The notes: a model not told the origin generated them from the sequence alone. Positions 45,128 through 56,110 are shown, numbered from the stretch's first letter. The stretch: 64,000 bases of DNA from Diphasiastrum complanatum (GCA_029204225.1 MU831874.1:35088-99087); one strand, 5' to 3'. Translations and numbers: made by a program.

Positions 45128-45134
45128 TTTTATA
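45128..45134 (-). promoter_or_regulatory. TATA box of dirigent gene 2
   Basis: The mirror of 37410-37416: TATAAAA on the minus strand about 77 bp before the preferred ATG. Confidence 0.65.
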
Positions 45135-45568
45135 TGCGCATGCAGATTCTGACTTTAGAATTGTATTTACAAGTGTGCCGGAAAGAGTTAAGGTGTGCGT
45201 GTCGCAGGATTAACTGAAACATTAAAGAATTGTAACAGGACACAGGCCAGCTGATCATCTACAGGAAGCGATGAGCTGATGACTTTGAGAAATCAACAAA
45301 CCTTTATGACAGCATTTGACTTGGCAATGTGCTCTAAAGATTTTGACAGATTAATGATTCCCCTTGTGTGTCAAACTCCACAGCTCCAGCTTGGAGTTGG
45401 TGTTCAACAAACGTGTAGTTACGTGCTACTAGGCTCTAGCTTCTTTGCCGCAGTCCCATCGCCTCAGGAAGATGGGCCGTATACGTGGGATGCTCTCCTG
45501 CCTGTTATGAATACACCAGAACAAAAATGTAAAGAGGCCACTCCTCCCACCCAGACCCATGGGCAATG

Positions 45569-46749
45569 TGTTGTAAATCTACCTTTACAAGCTTTATTTT
45601 CGGCGCCATCTATGTCCCCGGCGCCCGCAGCGCCCTTGTTGCTCCCGACGTCAACGGCATCGGCGCCGCTCCCGGCGCCACTGTGACCAGAATTCAGCCG
45701 GTGCCAAGTTCCTATGGCTGAAAATCTTTGATCGGTTCTAACGGAGTCCAGAGAGCTCAGATCGATGTGCAATCACCTCACACGATTTAGGCATGATTAA
45801 AGGAAGCCTGGGGATCAATAAAATCTAGAGAGAGAAAATGACTTTCTAGAAAGAGAAAATCCTAGAGAGAGAAAAACGTGCTTTACTAGCTTGGATAGAG
45901 TGCTTGGTATGAGGGGGGGGTGCCGAATCACACCAATACTATAGGGGAATGTGGGTTGCGACTCAGGACGAGCTCCAACCAAGTCTCAGCCTCCCTTGCT
46001 GGAATGTTGTCATGGCTCTCGCCTTGGCATGCTAGCACCCCAGAGACTAGGGTCGGTCACACACTTGAAATGTAACCTTCTCAGATTTATCAATAAAGTG
46101 GGATTTTCCTCAAGCGACTCTGATTACCTTCTGGGTTTCAGTGTTCGGTAAAAGCGCCAGTTGTAAGCCAGCGGTATGCCGTCGGGACCGTTCGGTCCGT
46201 GGCGCCAGCGGTATGCTGTCGGGACCATTTGGTCCAAGAACTGGTTCTCTCCATATTTGTCGCGGCTTGTGGTTCTGAGTGTTCCTTGCATGAACGTGAA
46301 TGGGTTAAGCTCTTGGGGAACGGGCTCTAACCTGTCGGCTGAGTTGGATGGCTTGCTTGGGTGGAAGTTACCTGTTTATGGCTGTCCAGTCTGGCGTGGC
46401 GCCAGGTTGGCTTCCAGCGCTCGTGACGAAGCTTTCAGTTGGTTAAGTCTGATGTAAGTCAGACCGCTTGCTTGGAATGGATGTTACTGGTTTGTAACGA
46501 GCTTCGAGTTGGTTAAGTTTGATGTATGTCGGGCGGCTTGCTTGGAGGGAAGTCACCCACATCGGGACCCCTGATCTGGCATGGCGCCAGGTTGGATCTC
46601 AATGTTGGCTTTCGAAACTTCAAGTTGGTTAAGTCTGATCGTTGTTGGCGAGTTGGCTGCTTGTATGTCAAGTGGGTTTGGATGGCAAGAGTTGAAGGCT
46701 GGGAAGCTAAGTCGTGGTTCCCGGCTCCCTTTGGGATGCCTGCGCTACA
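45569..46749 (+). repeat. 5' LTR of the LARD-like element
   Basis: The 1181-bp LTR starts TGTTGTAAATCTACC and ends GCGCTACA. It contains GGCGCC-rich palindromic sequence at about 45600-45685. Compared with the 3' LTR it lacks about 55 bp found at 50853-50910, and it carries a different version of the GGCGCC tract. Confidence 0.88.
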
Positions 46750-46751
46750 TG

Positions 46752-46764
46752 TGGTATCAGAGCC
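46752..46764 (+). promoter_or_regulatory. Primer binding site (initiator Met tRNA type)
   Basis: TGGTATCAGAGCC lies two bases after the LTR end, in the position expected for minus-strand priming. Confidence 0.85.
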
Positions 46765-46839
46765 GACTGGCCGGTCAGCTATGCGGATCTCACGGAAATG
46801 GCCACGGTTTGGGGTTCATCAAGACAACTATTGTGCAAG

Positions 46840-48149
46840 GTGCTGCCCACAGTGTAAGCACAGGTACGTCCACGGTCGGGGTTTGTCGGCAGAACGGGGG
46901 ACTTGATGAGTCAAGGTGCTGCCTGTTGTAAAGCTGACTCAGGTGCACCCAACGTGCCCTGTAAGACTCTAAGGGGTGACACTCCCTGAGGTCCCAAAGC
47001 AAGTTAGAACGTCAAGGACTGAGCCTCCGACCTGTGGTGAGCCAGTCAAGTAGTCACAAGTCATGAGCTAGCTCTGGAGCTCGAGTCATGGCCTAGTCAG
47101 GAAGCAAGTTGATTCTGCCACCGGAACGGCTCCCGGGACCCATGTCCGGGAGCCAGACTGATTCTGCCAGGCTTGCCAGGCTTAATCAGCAAAATAAAAA
47201 CTAAGTCCCAAAAAGCGTGCTTTACCAGAAAGCACTATGTTTCAGAACAGAGGGGGTGCGCCGAATCACAGCAGAACTATAGGGGGAGTCCGGCAGACAG
47301 AATCTTGGGCAGCTCAACCAGCGCCAGGAATCCAGTCGCCAGGTCTCAGCTCCCTCTACCAGCACGAGCCAGGCACAATGCCCAGCACGTGTTGGTGGCC
47401 CCGAGATCGGTCAGTCTATGTATGAATGTAACCTCTTCCAAATCTAATAAAGTTGATCCTTGGGGATGATTACCATTTCGGTTTTGCCTCCGGGACTGGT
47501 CCAAGTGGAAGGACCCTTACTACAACCTTTTTGCGTCGCTGGCGCCTAAGGGTCCCTGTCATCGACATGGGGCTTGCCGCTATGCCAATTGGTCAGTTTG
47601 GCGACCACTACGCCTTGGGTTTCATGTGTGGCTTGTCTTTGCCTTTGGTTACCTTTTGGGGACGGATTCTGAGTTGGCTTTCGGGTTGGTTGGGATTCCA
47701 GTTTTCTTAAGTCTGAATGGTTAAGCTTGTTACGTTTCTGAGTTGGCTTTTACGTAAGTGCATGATGGATGAATGTTAGACTTAAGCGCGTGTTGGGGAA
47801 ACCGCTCAAGTCCCAGCGCCCTTTGAGGCGCCGGCGCAACACTGCCCTTGAGGTGTAAGCACGATCAGTTCTCGCGGTTCGGGCCTGGCGCTGTCTGCAC
47901 GTAGGACGGATGAGGCAAAGTGCTGCCTAGGGAGGTGAAAGCACGGTGTGTACCTTGTGGGGTGCGGGGTGACATATTCGAACTGTACGGGTTAACCATT
48001 GATACAGAGATGCTGTTCGAATTCGGGTGTAAAGCACGGGTGGTTAGGTGCCGGTGCGGGATAGCTGCCGATCGTTTAGCTATAAGGGCTATCGACCAAA
48101 AAGTGGTGGGGCGTGACTGAGGCAATGTGCTGCTTAATGGTGAAAGCAC
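46840..48149 (+). repeat. Hairpin array: GTGCTGCC...AAGCAC units
   Basis: Five units pair GTGCT with AGCAC around 12-18 bases: 46840-46861; 46916-46923 joined to 47847-47862 (split by the solo LTR); 47920-47944; about 48010-48037; and 48127-48149. Discounting the insertion, they are spaced about 76-117 bp apart. They lie directly after the primer site, where packaging and dimerisation signals of LTR elements are found. A packaging role is inference only. Confidence 0.6.
46924..47841 (+). mobile_element. Solo gypsy LTR
   Basis: A single 918-bp LTR, TGTTGTAAAGCTG to GGCGCAACA, is flanked by a perfect 5-bp duplication CTGCC (46919-46923 and 47842-47846) with no internal sequence. It matches the 3' LTR at 32017-32946. 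It formed by recombination between the LTRs of an element that inserted into a hairpin unit of the LARD-like element. An AATAAAG polyadenylation-like word lies near 47447. Confidence 0.92.
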
Positions 48150-48425
48150 GGATAGTTGAAGGGGTGTCCTATGTGAGTTGATTCCGTGATCGATTTGTAT
48201 GGGCGCGGCCAGGCAAAGGTCCGTTGGCAGGACCATCTCAAAGGGGGACCTTGTCTTTGTTACTTGTTAGTAAACCTGCCTGAGTGTCTTACTTGTACGT
48301 ATTCGTGGTGAGTCTTAGTACTCGTGCTTTGCCTGGTTTGCATGATTGCTTGTGATACAAGGAGCTGATGGCTCGAGAAAGAACCTTTTCTTTTGAAGGC
48401 TGATACCATCAAACAAAGAGGACTA

Positions 48426-48930
48426 CAGAATTTGTGGGGCGGATTTGCAGTTCAAGTACTCGCACGTGAACGGCAACGAAACGACTCAATGTTTGCAAAG
48501 GATGGATGGCTAGCCTGTTTCTTGGGTTAGTTTCATTTGTGACAACGCCCACGAGACGCAAGCAGGAAGTCAAAAGTTGGAAAGGGCAATTTCAGGGGAG
48601 ATCTTCTATGGAGCAGTTGGTCTTCATTTTGAGACGGTCGCCTTCGGAACTGAAACTCACTGAGCATGGGTGATATCCAGAATCTGTGGGGCGGATTTGC
48701 AGTTCAAGTACTCGCACGTGAACGGCAACGAAACGACTCAATGTTTGCAAAGGATGGATGGCTAGCCTGTACTTGGGTTAGTTTCATTTGCGACAACGCC
48801 CACCAGGCGCAAGCAAGAAGTCAAAAGTTGGAAAGGGCAATTTCAGGGGAGATCTTCTATGGAGCAGTTGGTCTTCATTTTGGGATGGCCACCTTCGGAA
48901 CTGAAACTTACTGAGCATGGGTGATATCCA
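48426..48930 (+). repeat. 252-bp tandem duplication
   Basis: 48426-48677 and 48678-48930 are near-identical, both starting CAGAAT-TGTGGGGCGGATT and ending CATGGGTGATATC. They differ by small indels (TTTCTTGGG against TACTTGGG) and a few substitutions. An 82-codon frame across the second copy (48666-48914) is open, but its counterpart in the first copy is broken, so coding is doubtful. Confidence 0.8.
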
Positions 48931-49315
48931 GTATCAGTTGGGTTTTTCCTCAAAGGGGAAAGACTAGGATCCTCTTCAGAGATTGGCAACAAGTTGGATC
49001 GAGCCATAATCCTAGCAGATGGGAAGCAAAGTGTTGGAAAGGCTTTTTGTCCGAAGAACTCTACTCTAAGTCCGATCAGCTGATTTTATAAGTGGAGGGG
49101 AACTATCACACACACCTCTCTCTTGGGGCAAATTTTGAATGAAAGTTGATCAAAATGGGGGCAAATTCAAGGTGACCTAGCCATACTCACATGAGGAGAC
49201 TGGCGAACTTTGGACCTAATAAGTTGACATGTTTTTGTTGTGGAAAGGAAAGTTTGTTATAGGCTTTCTCTGGACCAGCAATGATGAGGAAACATATGAG
49301 TACGCTGGCTTGTGT

Positions 49316-49690
49316 TACGTGTAAGGCAGCTGATCAATGAAGAAACTGTGAAAGTTGAGTCTTGCATGAGAGACTTGGTATTTCGAACGGACGCTAAGGG
49401 ACAGTTCGCGTTGAGATCGGACTAGTGCAAACTCTGGGTGCATGTGTCTGATTCAAAGAGAGCTACTTGAAGCCAAGCTCGATGTACACTTCTTGTTTTG
49501 ACTGTGAGGCAACTGACCAGTGATGGAATTGTGAATGTCAAGTTTTGCGCGACGGACATGGTGCTTCAAACAAACGTGAAGAGATAGTTCGGATGCGGAT
49601 CAAACTGGTGCGACCCTTTGGCTTTCCACGAGGTCAATGGTTACATTTGGGCTGATTCAAAGAGTTACTTCAAGCTAAGTGAGAGGTGCA
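49316..49690 (+). repeat. Degenerate direct duplication of about 185 bp
   Basis: Unit one (49316-49503) and unit two (49504-49690) align with many differences: both run from GTGARGCAACTGA-like sequence through GGACAT/GACTTGGT to GCTGATTCAAAGAG and CTTCAAGC. Parts read as a protein-like frame (RQLTSDGIVNVKFC and RQLINEETVKVESC), faintly like a copia RNase H tail, but I cannot support a gene. Confidence 0.5.
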
Positions 49691-50248
49691 TTGCGGAGTA
49701 CTCAATCTTTGCTTACTTTAAAGAGCCAAGATGGAAAAGTATCAAGATCAGGCTGGGACAAGGAGAGAAATCAAGGTGCAGAAGCAACAAGGCACAGAGT
49801 GGACCATAAAGTGGGCAATCAAACAATAAATCCTTTGGCTCAGGGAGCCCTGATACCTGTGCGAAACTGAACAAATCCGGAGCTCAGGGAGCTCAACACA
49901 AAGTGCATCAAGGACAAATTAGGAGCTCAAAGGAGTTCCAAAGTCGAAAGTCAGAAGCGACAGGGGTAAACATTTCAAAGAAAGGCCTCTGTCACCAGTT
50001 AATAAGGTTTTTGGGTTTTACGAAAGCGATATCAAATCTACGCTTTTACCAGACAAAGATATATTTTAAAGTTATGTAATCTTTCAGTACAAAGAGCTGA
50101 GCCTCCGACTTGTGGTGTGCCAGCTTCAATGCTAATAAAAAGTGGCCAGTAATTTGAGTACTGTGCCAAGTAGCTTAAATGTATAGTTATTTTAATTGGG
50201 AGACACCTTTACTTTAATCTGACATCTGATGACGACATCAGATTTTAT

Positions 50249-50262
50249 AAAGGTGGGGTGGA
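50249..50262 (+). promoter_or_regulatory. Polypurine tract of the LARD-like element
   Basis: AAAGGTGGGGTGGA directly precedes the 3' LTR start TGTTGTGAAG. Confidence 0.8.
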
Positions 50263-51492
50263 TGTTGTGAAGCTACCTTTACAAGCTTTACTTCCGGCGC
50301 CATCGGCGCCAGCTATGTCCCCGGCACCAGCAGCGCCCCTGCTGCTCCCTGCGCCGCTCCCGGCGCCACTGTGACCAGAATCTAGTTGGCGCCAAGTTCC
50401 TATGGCTGAAAATCTTTGATCGGTTCTAGCGGAGTCCAGAGAGCTCAGATCCATATGCAATCACCTCACACGATCTAGGCATGATTAAAGGAAGCCTGGG
50501 GATCAATAAAATCTAGAGAGAGAAAATGACTTTCTAGAAAGAGAAAATACTAGAGAGAGAAAAACGTGCTTTACCAGTTTGGATAGAGTGCTTGGTATGA
50601 GGGGGGGGTGCCGAATCACACCAATACTATAGGGGAGTGTGGGTTGCGACTCAGGGCGAGCTCCAACCAAGTCTCAGCCTCCCTTGCTGGAATGTTGTCA
50701 TGGCTCTCGCCTTGGCATGCTAGCGCCCCAGAGACTAGGGTCGGTCACACACTTGAAATGTAACCTTCTCAGATTTATCAATAAAGTGGGATTTTCCTCA
50801 AACTGACTCTGATTACCTTCTGGGTTTCAGTGTTAGGTAAAAGCGCCAGTTGTAAGGCCGCTTTCAAAATTTTTAACTTGGCACATAGCTGAGGGTCGTA
50901 TCCCAGGACGCCAACGGTATGCCGTCGGGACCCTTCGGTCCGTGGCGCCAGCGGTATACTATCGGGACCGTTTGGTCCAGGAACTGGTTGTCTCCATATC
51001 TGTCGCGGCTTGTGGTTCTAAGTGTTCCTTGCATGAACGTGAATGGGTTAAGCTCTTGGGGAACGGGCTCTAACCTGTCGGCTGAGTTGGATGGCTTGCT
51101 TGGGTGGAAGTTACTTGTTTATGGCTGTCCAGTCTGGCGTGGCGCCAGGTTGGCTTCCAACGCTCGTGACGAAGCTTTCAGTTGGTTAAGTCTGATGTAA
51201 GTCAGACCGCTTGCTTGGAATGGATGTTACTGGTTTGTAACGAGCTTCGAGTTGGTTAAGTTTGATGTATGTCGGGCAGCTTGCTTGGAGGGAAGTCACC
51301 CACATTGGGACCCCCGATCTGGCATGGCGCCAGGTTGGATCTCAATGTTGGTTTTCAAAACTTCAAGTTGGTTAAGTCTGATCGTTGTTGGCGAGTTGGT
51401 TGCTTGTATGTCAAGTGGGTTTGGATGGCAAGAGTTGAAGGCTGGGAAGCTAAGTCGTGGTTCCCGGCTCCCTTTGGGATGCCTGCGCTACA
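50263..51492 (+). repeat. 3' LTR of the LARD-like element
   Basis: The 1230-bp LTR starts TGTTGTGAAGC and ends GCGCTACA, then CAAGG. It differs from the 5' LTR by the 55-bp segment at 50853-50910, by changes in the GGCGCC tract and by scattered substitutions, so this insertion is older than the copia element at 18771. Confidence 0.88.
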
Positions 51493-51508
51493 CAAGGGGC
51501 CTCGCATC

Positions 51509-53060
51509 GCTCCGAGGCTTGCCTTTGTGAATAAAAAGTTAAACTTTGGCAAAGCCTTTTGATTTGCGTATGGGCATTGCAACATGTGCAAATGCCCACC
51601 GATGTTTAGAACCAACCGAGACGACCACTGTAATAAGTGCATTACATGAGGAAGATTCGGGGGTCACACGTGTCCAGATTTTATGTTTCATTCTACAAGA
51701 GAAAAAGTTTTTTGGCTCGTAAACATAGTATTTTGTTTACATGCGGGTATTTGGATTAGATCACAACCATAGCATGTACGTACCCCAACCCATGTTGTTA
51801 AACATTGCGGTTTTTCGAGTACTACCTCGTGCACGATTGTTATGAAAATTCCCTGTTTGGTTGACATCTATGTTTATTTTTTCATGATTTTGAAGCATGA
51901 GATACGTACATATGTTTGCAAAACATGTACTTGTTGATGGTCATGTTCCTAGAGAAAACTGGTCATGTGCATGACGGTTCATTGCCAAGGGTAACATTGT
52001 AAGACATGCCTATACAAGTGCTATTAAAAATCTCAATGCTATATACTTTCTGATCACAAGAGTGAAATAAGACAATGATCTAAATATTGACAAAGATAAT
52101 GAATAGTGGTAATAGATCATCACATGAATGACCATTGGTTGGTTATAGATAATCACATGTTGAATGAGAAGGACATGTGATCATCTTAAGTAGAATCTCA
52201 ATTCTTTTTGTTTGATGTGTGATTTTTGAGTTTGTCTTGTCATAATAGAATGTGTATAAATGCTCTCTTCCAGAAAATGTGTATAAATGCCCTCTTGCAC
52301 ACAATCTCACCCTAGAGGCATGGCCAATATATATGTTCTTAGGCCCTTGACTCGCAACTATGCAAATGTGGGCCCCATTGATCAAGGGTTCCACTACAAA
52401 TTACAATGCCTAAAAAAATAAATGTGACTCCAATTTTTATCAGCCTTGGGATATCCAAAAAAATGCTAAAATTTGAGAAAATATATCAAGAAAGAGAGTT
52501 TAAATGTGACCCCAAAGTAGTGGGCCCAACATTGTCCCATGACCTAGATTTAGAGTGGCCTATGTTTTCATTTTCATCGATCGCTGCTCAAATGTGGACA
52601 AACTTTTTATCCCTTACACAAGTAATCTAGTTGGACTAGGGTGGATTTTGCTTCCATGTTGAAAGCCATACATTGCTTTCATCAAGAGAAGAATTGAGAC
52701 AACGAAACTAGACTAAGGAGCATATTTATGCTTCACTCATTAGAAGAGAATTCATCAATATTAACATCAATTGGATGCATGTTTCACGTGACGCATTATG
52801 CAAAAATTTGACCATGGCAATTTTCAAGCTTGCCTAATATAACTAGGCAAAAAAGAAAATATATTTTGTAAGTCAATTCCAAAAAAAAATTGCTCTTTCA
52901 AGTGGTTTCTGTTGAGGGTATTCATTCCAAGATAGGTGGTGGTGAACCATAAGTTTCTTATTAGACATAGCAAATTCATCTATTAATTTGTGGTCTCCAC
53001 TTCATTTTGGAAGAACTTGAGTTTCAAGATTGTTTATTTTGATGAGCACAACACACAAAT
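51509..53060. other. No gene recognised; AT-rich
   Basis: No coding region is supported. A weak inverted pair (GGCTTGCC and GGCAAAGCC) flanks an A-rich loop at about 51514-51560. Confidence 0.35.
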
Positions 53061-53450
53061 ATCCACCCTGAATTTGCATAGATATAGACATGCATACTAT
53101 CGCATGGAACATCCACATGAACATCAATTCCAAAAATGGCCATATACTCGTGGTCGGAAATCAAAAAATTTAAGTTGCATGGATTATCCACATGTGGACC
53201 TTCCATGCAAAATATTATGGAGAGCGTTGTCCACCAACAAATAATACTCCGGCTACTGGCACAGGCAATAGCAGTTTTGCATGGACAATCCACACCATAA
53301 TAAATAAATAAATAAGGGAAAGGGTTTTGTGTGTATAACACTGAATATTGTGTGGATAGATATCTACATGTGGATAATCCATGCGTTATCCAAGAAATTT
53401 CCAGTGAGTTGGGGTCATGGATAACGCATGGAAAAAAAGAATTTTGGCGG
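53061..53450. repeat. Long inverted repeat with GCATGGATTATCCACATG arms
   Basis: 53177-53198 and 53363-53384 are 22-base inverted copies with one mismatch, separated by 164 bp. Additional partial copies of the GCATGGA and CCACATG words occur at about 53100-53120, 53205-53215, 53278-53292 and 53418-53430, in both orientations. It may be a foldback element or a hairpin transcript locus; no target duplication was seen. Confidence 0.5.
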
Positions 53451-53632
53451 GGCAACCAAATGGTTTGCTTTTTGTGTGACGTTTTTTTTTTTCTAGAGAC
53501 TCTACTCTTTTGTGTGTGAGGGAAAAGAAGAGAGAAGAGATGGGAGTGAGATGTGAATGAAAATGAGTGACATTTTTCTTATTGTTAGTGTTTTGCTTGT
53601 GATAGTGACATTTTCCATATTGTTGGTGTTTC

Positions 53633-54450
53633 CCCTGGGTGGATGGCACAAAGGAGATGCCTACAACATCAGGCAAAGAGCTACTTGAATGGAGGGAGTA
53701 AAATGACAAGGCAGTAGCCTCGCTATCATCATCCATCGAGAATAGTCTCACACTTGACCTGGCTACACTCTCCAAAGCAAAGGAGATGTGGGATACACTA
53801 CTCACGAGATTTCAAATGAAATCACGCAGTCAAATGATGATGCTAGAAGATCAGCTGACAAATCTACGGTGGTGGGACGACAAAGATCTCACTTCTTTTG
53901 TAAGAAAGATGAAGGATCTATCATTGTCACTACACAATTCTGGAGCAGAAAATGCAGTGTCAACAGAGAAACAGCTCACTTACCTATTGAGAGCCTTACC
54001 CAGATCTTTTCAGACAACCAGAACCATGTTCGCGAAAGATCCTACAATGACCCTCGAAAAGACAATTGTCTAGATTCGAGAGGAAGTTGAGGCGAGAGAG
54101 CATCTTGATCACAAGGATGCTTCTGACCAAGCCTCTACAGCAACAAAAAAGAAGACAAAGTAACAATTCAAGCCTAAGAGGGAGTCAAATCAAAGGCAGA
54201 ATCATGATCAGCAAGCAGAGGGGACTAGCAAAGGCAAAAGGAAGAACAAAGAGAGGTCAAACGCAAATATGATGGACATACAGTCGATACGTGTTGGCTC
54301 AATCCAAAAATTGAGTGTAGCCACTGTCACAAGAATGGTCATGCAGCCACGGATTGCCGTCTGAACCCAAGGAACAAATCTGCACAGAAGAGACAGGAGA
54401 ACAACAATAGTTTGTCCTATGTCGAGGAGCCAGAGAGCTTGAAAATGGGC
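53633..54450 (+). pseudogene. gag: Copia gag fragment with intact zinc knuckle
   Basis: The plus strand begins at PWVDGTKEMPTTSGKELLEW, has a stop at about 53696, and continues with the gag core (SKAKEMWDTLLTRFQMKS, EKQLTYLLRALPRS). After frame changes it reaches two knuckle-like regions; the second, CSHCHKNGHAATDC (about 54318-54360), keeps all four ligands. It ends at about 54450 in YVEEPESLKMG, before the protease. It is the same family as 8753-12402 and 62950-64000. Confidence 0.8.
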
Positions 54451-54939
54451 GTAAGTCCGAATTTAGCGGAGTTTGGTGCATCGGAAAGAGCTCAAAAGGG
54501 CTTTCCAATGATGTGTTAGATGACACACTTTTGAGCTACGATTAAAAAGTTATGGAAAGTCAAAATATTAGTGTTATAATATTTTAATAATATAAACTAC
54601 ATCTTGCACCAATTCTTAAAGGGTCTTTTTGGAGCTCAAAACTCCTCTAATGACACAACACATCATAAATTCATCCCTACTACAACATTGTTCACAATCA
54701 AGTCCATACGACACACTCTACATATCTAGATCTGCCATCATTTACAACCTACAACTTACTGTCTACCACGTTCGTAAATAATCTAATTCTGTTTCCTAAT
54801 ATCAATCATGAAGCACAAACTTGTCGAACAACAAAACATGCATCTGTTTTGAACCACCTGCTGTTCTTGAACTACCTTTTGTAGATATCATGCACTAACC
54901 AAACTACATCTACACATCTGAACTAACCAAATCACATTC
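54451..54939. other. Dispersed repeat, no gene
   Basis: 54455-54510 has a repeat-like AATTTAGCGGAGTTTGG block. About 54612-54660 repeats a block seen at about 7359-7410. No coding region is supported. Confidence 0.35.
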
Positions 54940-56110
54940 ATCTTGGCTCACCAACCGACTTCCCCTCCTCTCTCGACTGAATTATGCTTATCTTCTCTCT
55001 CAACTAAATACACCATTGCTCTGCAAACCGGACTGACTCCACAACTTGCTCCACATACATAGCTTGATCTGCCGCCGAGCCGAATACATAGCTTGCTCTG
55101 TAATTGAGCCGAATACCTAGATGGATCACTGACCAAACCGACTGATCACTTCAGTTCTAACCTAGATATCACACCATGCACCTGGCTCCTTCACTAACTG
55201 AGCTGAATAGCATTCCATCAACAACCAAGCCATATTGCATTCCATTAACAACCGAGTTGAATAGTAGCTCTTTCTCCAATTGAGCTAACCTAGCACCCAG
55301 CTCCTCACTAGCGGAGCCACCCAGCTCTTCATCCAACCGAGCCAACTTATTTTAACTTCTTCTCCAACCGAGCCCACATGACTCATTCATTTGACCGGGT
55401 CGAGCCCTCATTCAATTTTCTCTCAACCCAGTCCTCGCTACTTCTCATCCAACCAAACCGACTCTTTTTCATTCCTAACCGAACCGACCACATTAGGCTA
55501 TATCTGTCCACAATAGCCCTCATCCGATTGCAACATACCACAACAACTCACTCCCAAACGCAACAAACTGCATGAGAATGCATCAACCACATTTGACCAC
55601 ACATGAACCGTAGTTGTACATCGCATACAACTCACCCACCAGCTAAACGACAAGACACCTCTGCTGCACCACACCTAGATCGCATCAAACCGCATTTGAC
55701 TCCATACACTTTGTCATCCAACCAAGCTGAGTCCCACCTGCCTCCATCCTCCACCGAATCATTATCCACCGCCGCTACACTACACCTAGACCACATTGGC
55801 TCCATACACTTTGTCATACAATTGAGCCGAATTTGCACCTGAATCATCATCCAATCGAACCGACCCTTTTTCATTCCTAACCGAATCGACCACATCCGAC
55901 CTCAATCGACCGCATCAGTCGCATTCAACTACACATGAACTGCAGCTGTACATGGACTACAAACAAACCGCAAACAGATGGTTTGCAATGGTTTGAGGTT
56001 CGGTTGCGATTTGTAGTTTGCAGTCATTTGTGGTCCCAGTTGTGGTTTGCGGCCATTTGTGGTATGGTTGCGGTTGCGGTTGCAGTCTATTTGCAGTTGC
56101 AGTTTCGTAC
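54940..56110. repeat. Strand-asymmetric ACCGAGC-rich tract with terminal foldback
   Basis: About 1 kb is built from loose repeats of CAACCGAGCC / AACCGAACCGAC-like words, strongly C- and A-rich on the plus strand. At about 55978 the bias flips abruptly to G/T-rich (GGTTGCGGTTGCAG, TTTGTGGT repeats). Around the flip, CTACAAACAAACCGCAAAC faces GTTTGCAATGGTTTGAG and GATTTGTAG, giving a foldback. Open frames across it are compositional. Confidence 0.55.

Larger units (their letters stand above)
44170..45568 (-). repeat. Right arm of the inverted dirigent duplication (main part)
   Basis: This is the reverse complement of 36976-38374 without indels. The arm continues after the LTR element, at 51493-51508 (CAAGGGGCCTCGCATC). 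The last bases before the element (45564-45568, CAATG) correspond to CAAGG in the empty site, that is, the left copy of the target duplication with one change. Confidence 0.9.
45569..51492 (+). mobile_element. Non-autonomous LTR retrotransposon (LARD-like) in the dirigent arm
   Basis: 5' LTR 45569-46749, primer site 46752-46764, non-coding interior, polypurine tract 50249-50262, 3' LTR 50263-51492. Target duplication is CAAGG at 51493-51497, with CAATG at 45564-45568. The interior, about 2.6 kb once the nested solo LTR is removed, has no gag or pol frame; it holds a hairpin array, a 252-bp tandem duplication and a degenerate 185-bp duplication. The LTR shares a core (GTGCCGAATCACACC, ACTATAGGGG) with the gypsy LTRs at 32017 and 46924, suggesting a gypsy-type relative mobilises it. 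Confidence 0.88.

Noticed and set aside
46176-46931. Trp/Gly-rich frames in the LARD 5' LTR and again at 50919-51562
   Set aside because: They lie in LTR sequence and differ between the two LTRs; not coding.
47865-48236. 123-codon minus frame in the hairpin array
   Set aside because: It lies across the GTGCT/AGCAC repeats with no motif; a shadow of structured leader sequence.
48666-48914. 82-codon open frame with peptide NLWGGFAVQVLARER
   Set aside because: It spans a tandem duplication whose other copy is frameshifted in the same frame; no family recognised. Kept only as part of the repeat entry.
53386-53805. 139-codon minus frame with SLALES-like peptide
   Set aside because: It is antisense to the copia gag on the plus strand; no independent support.
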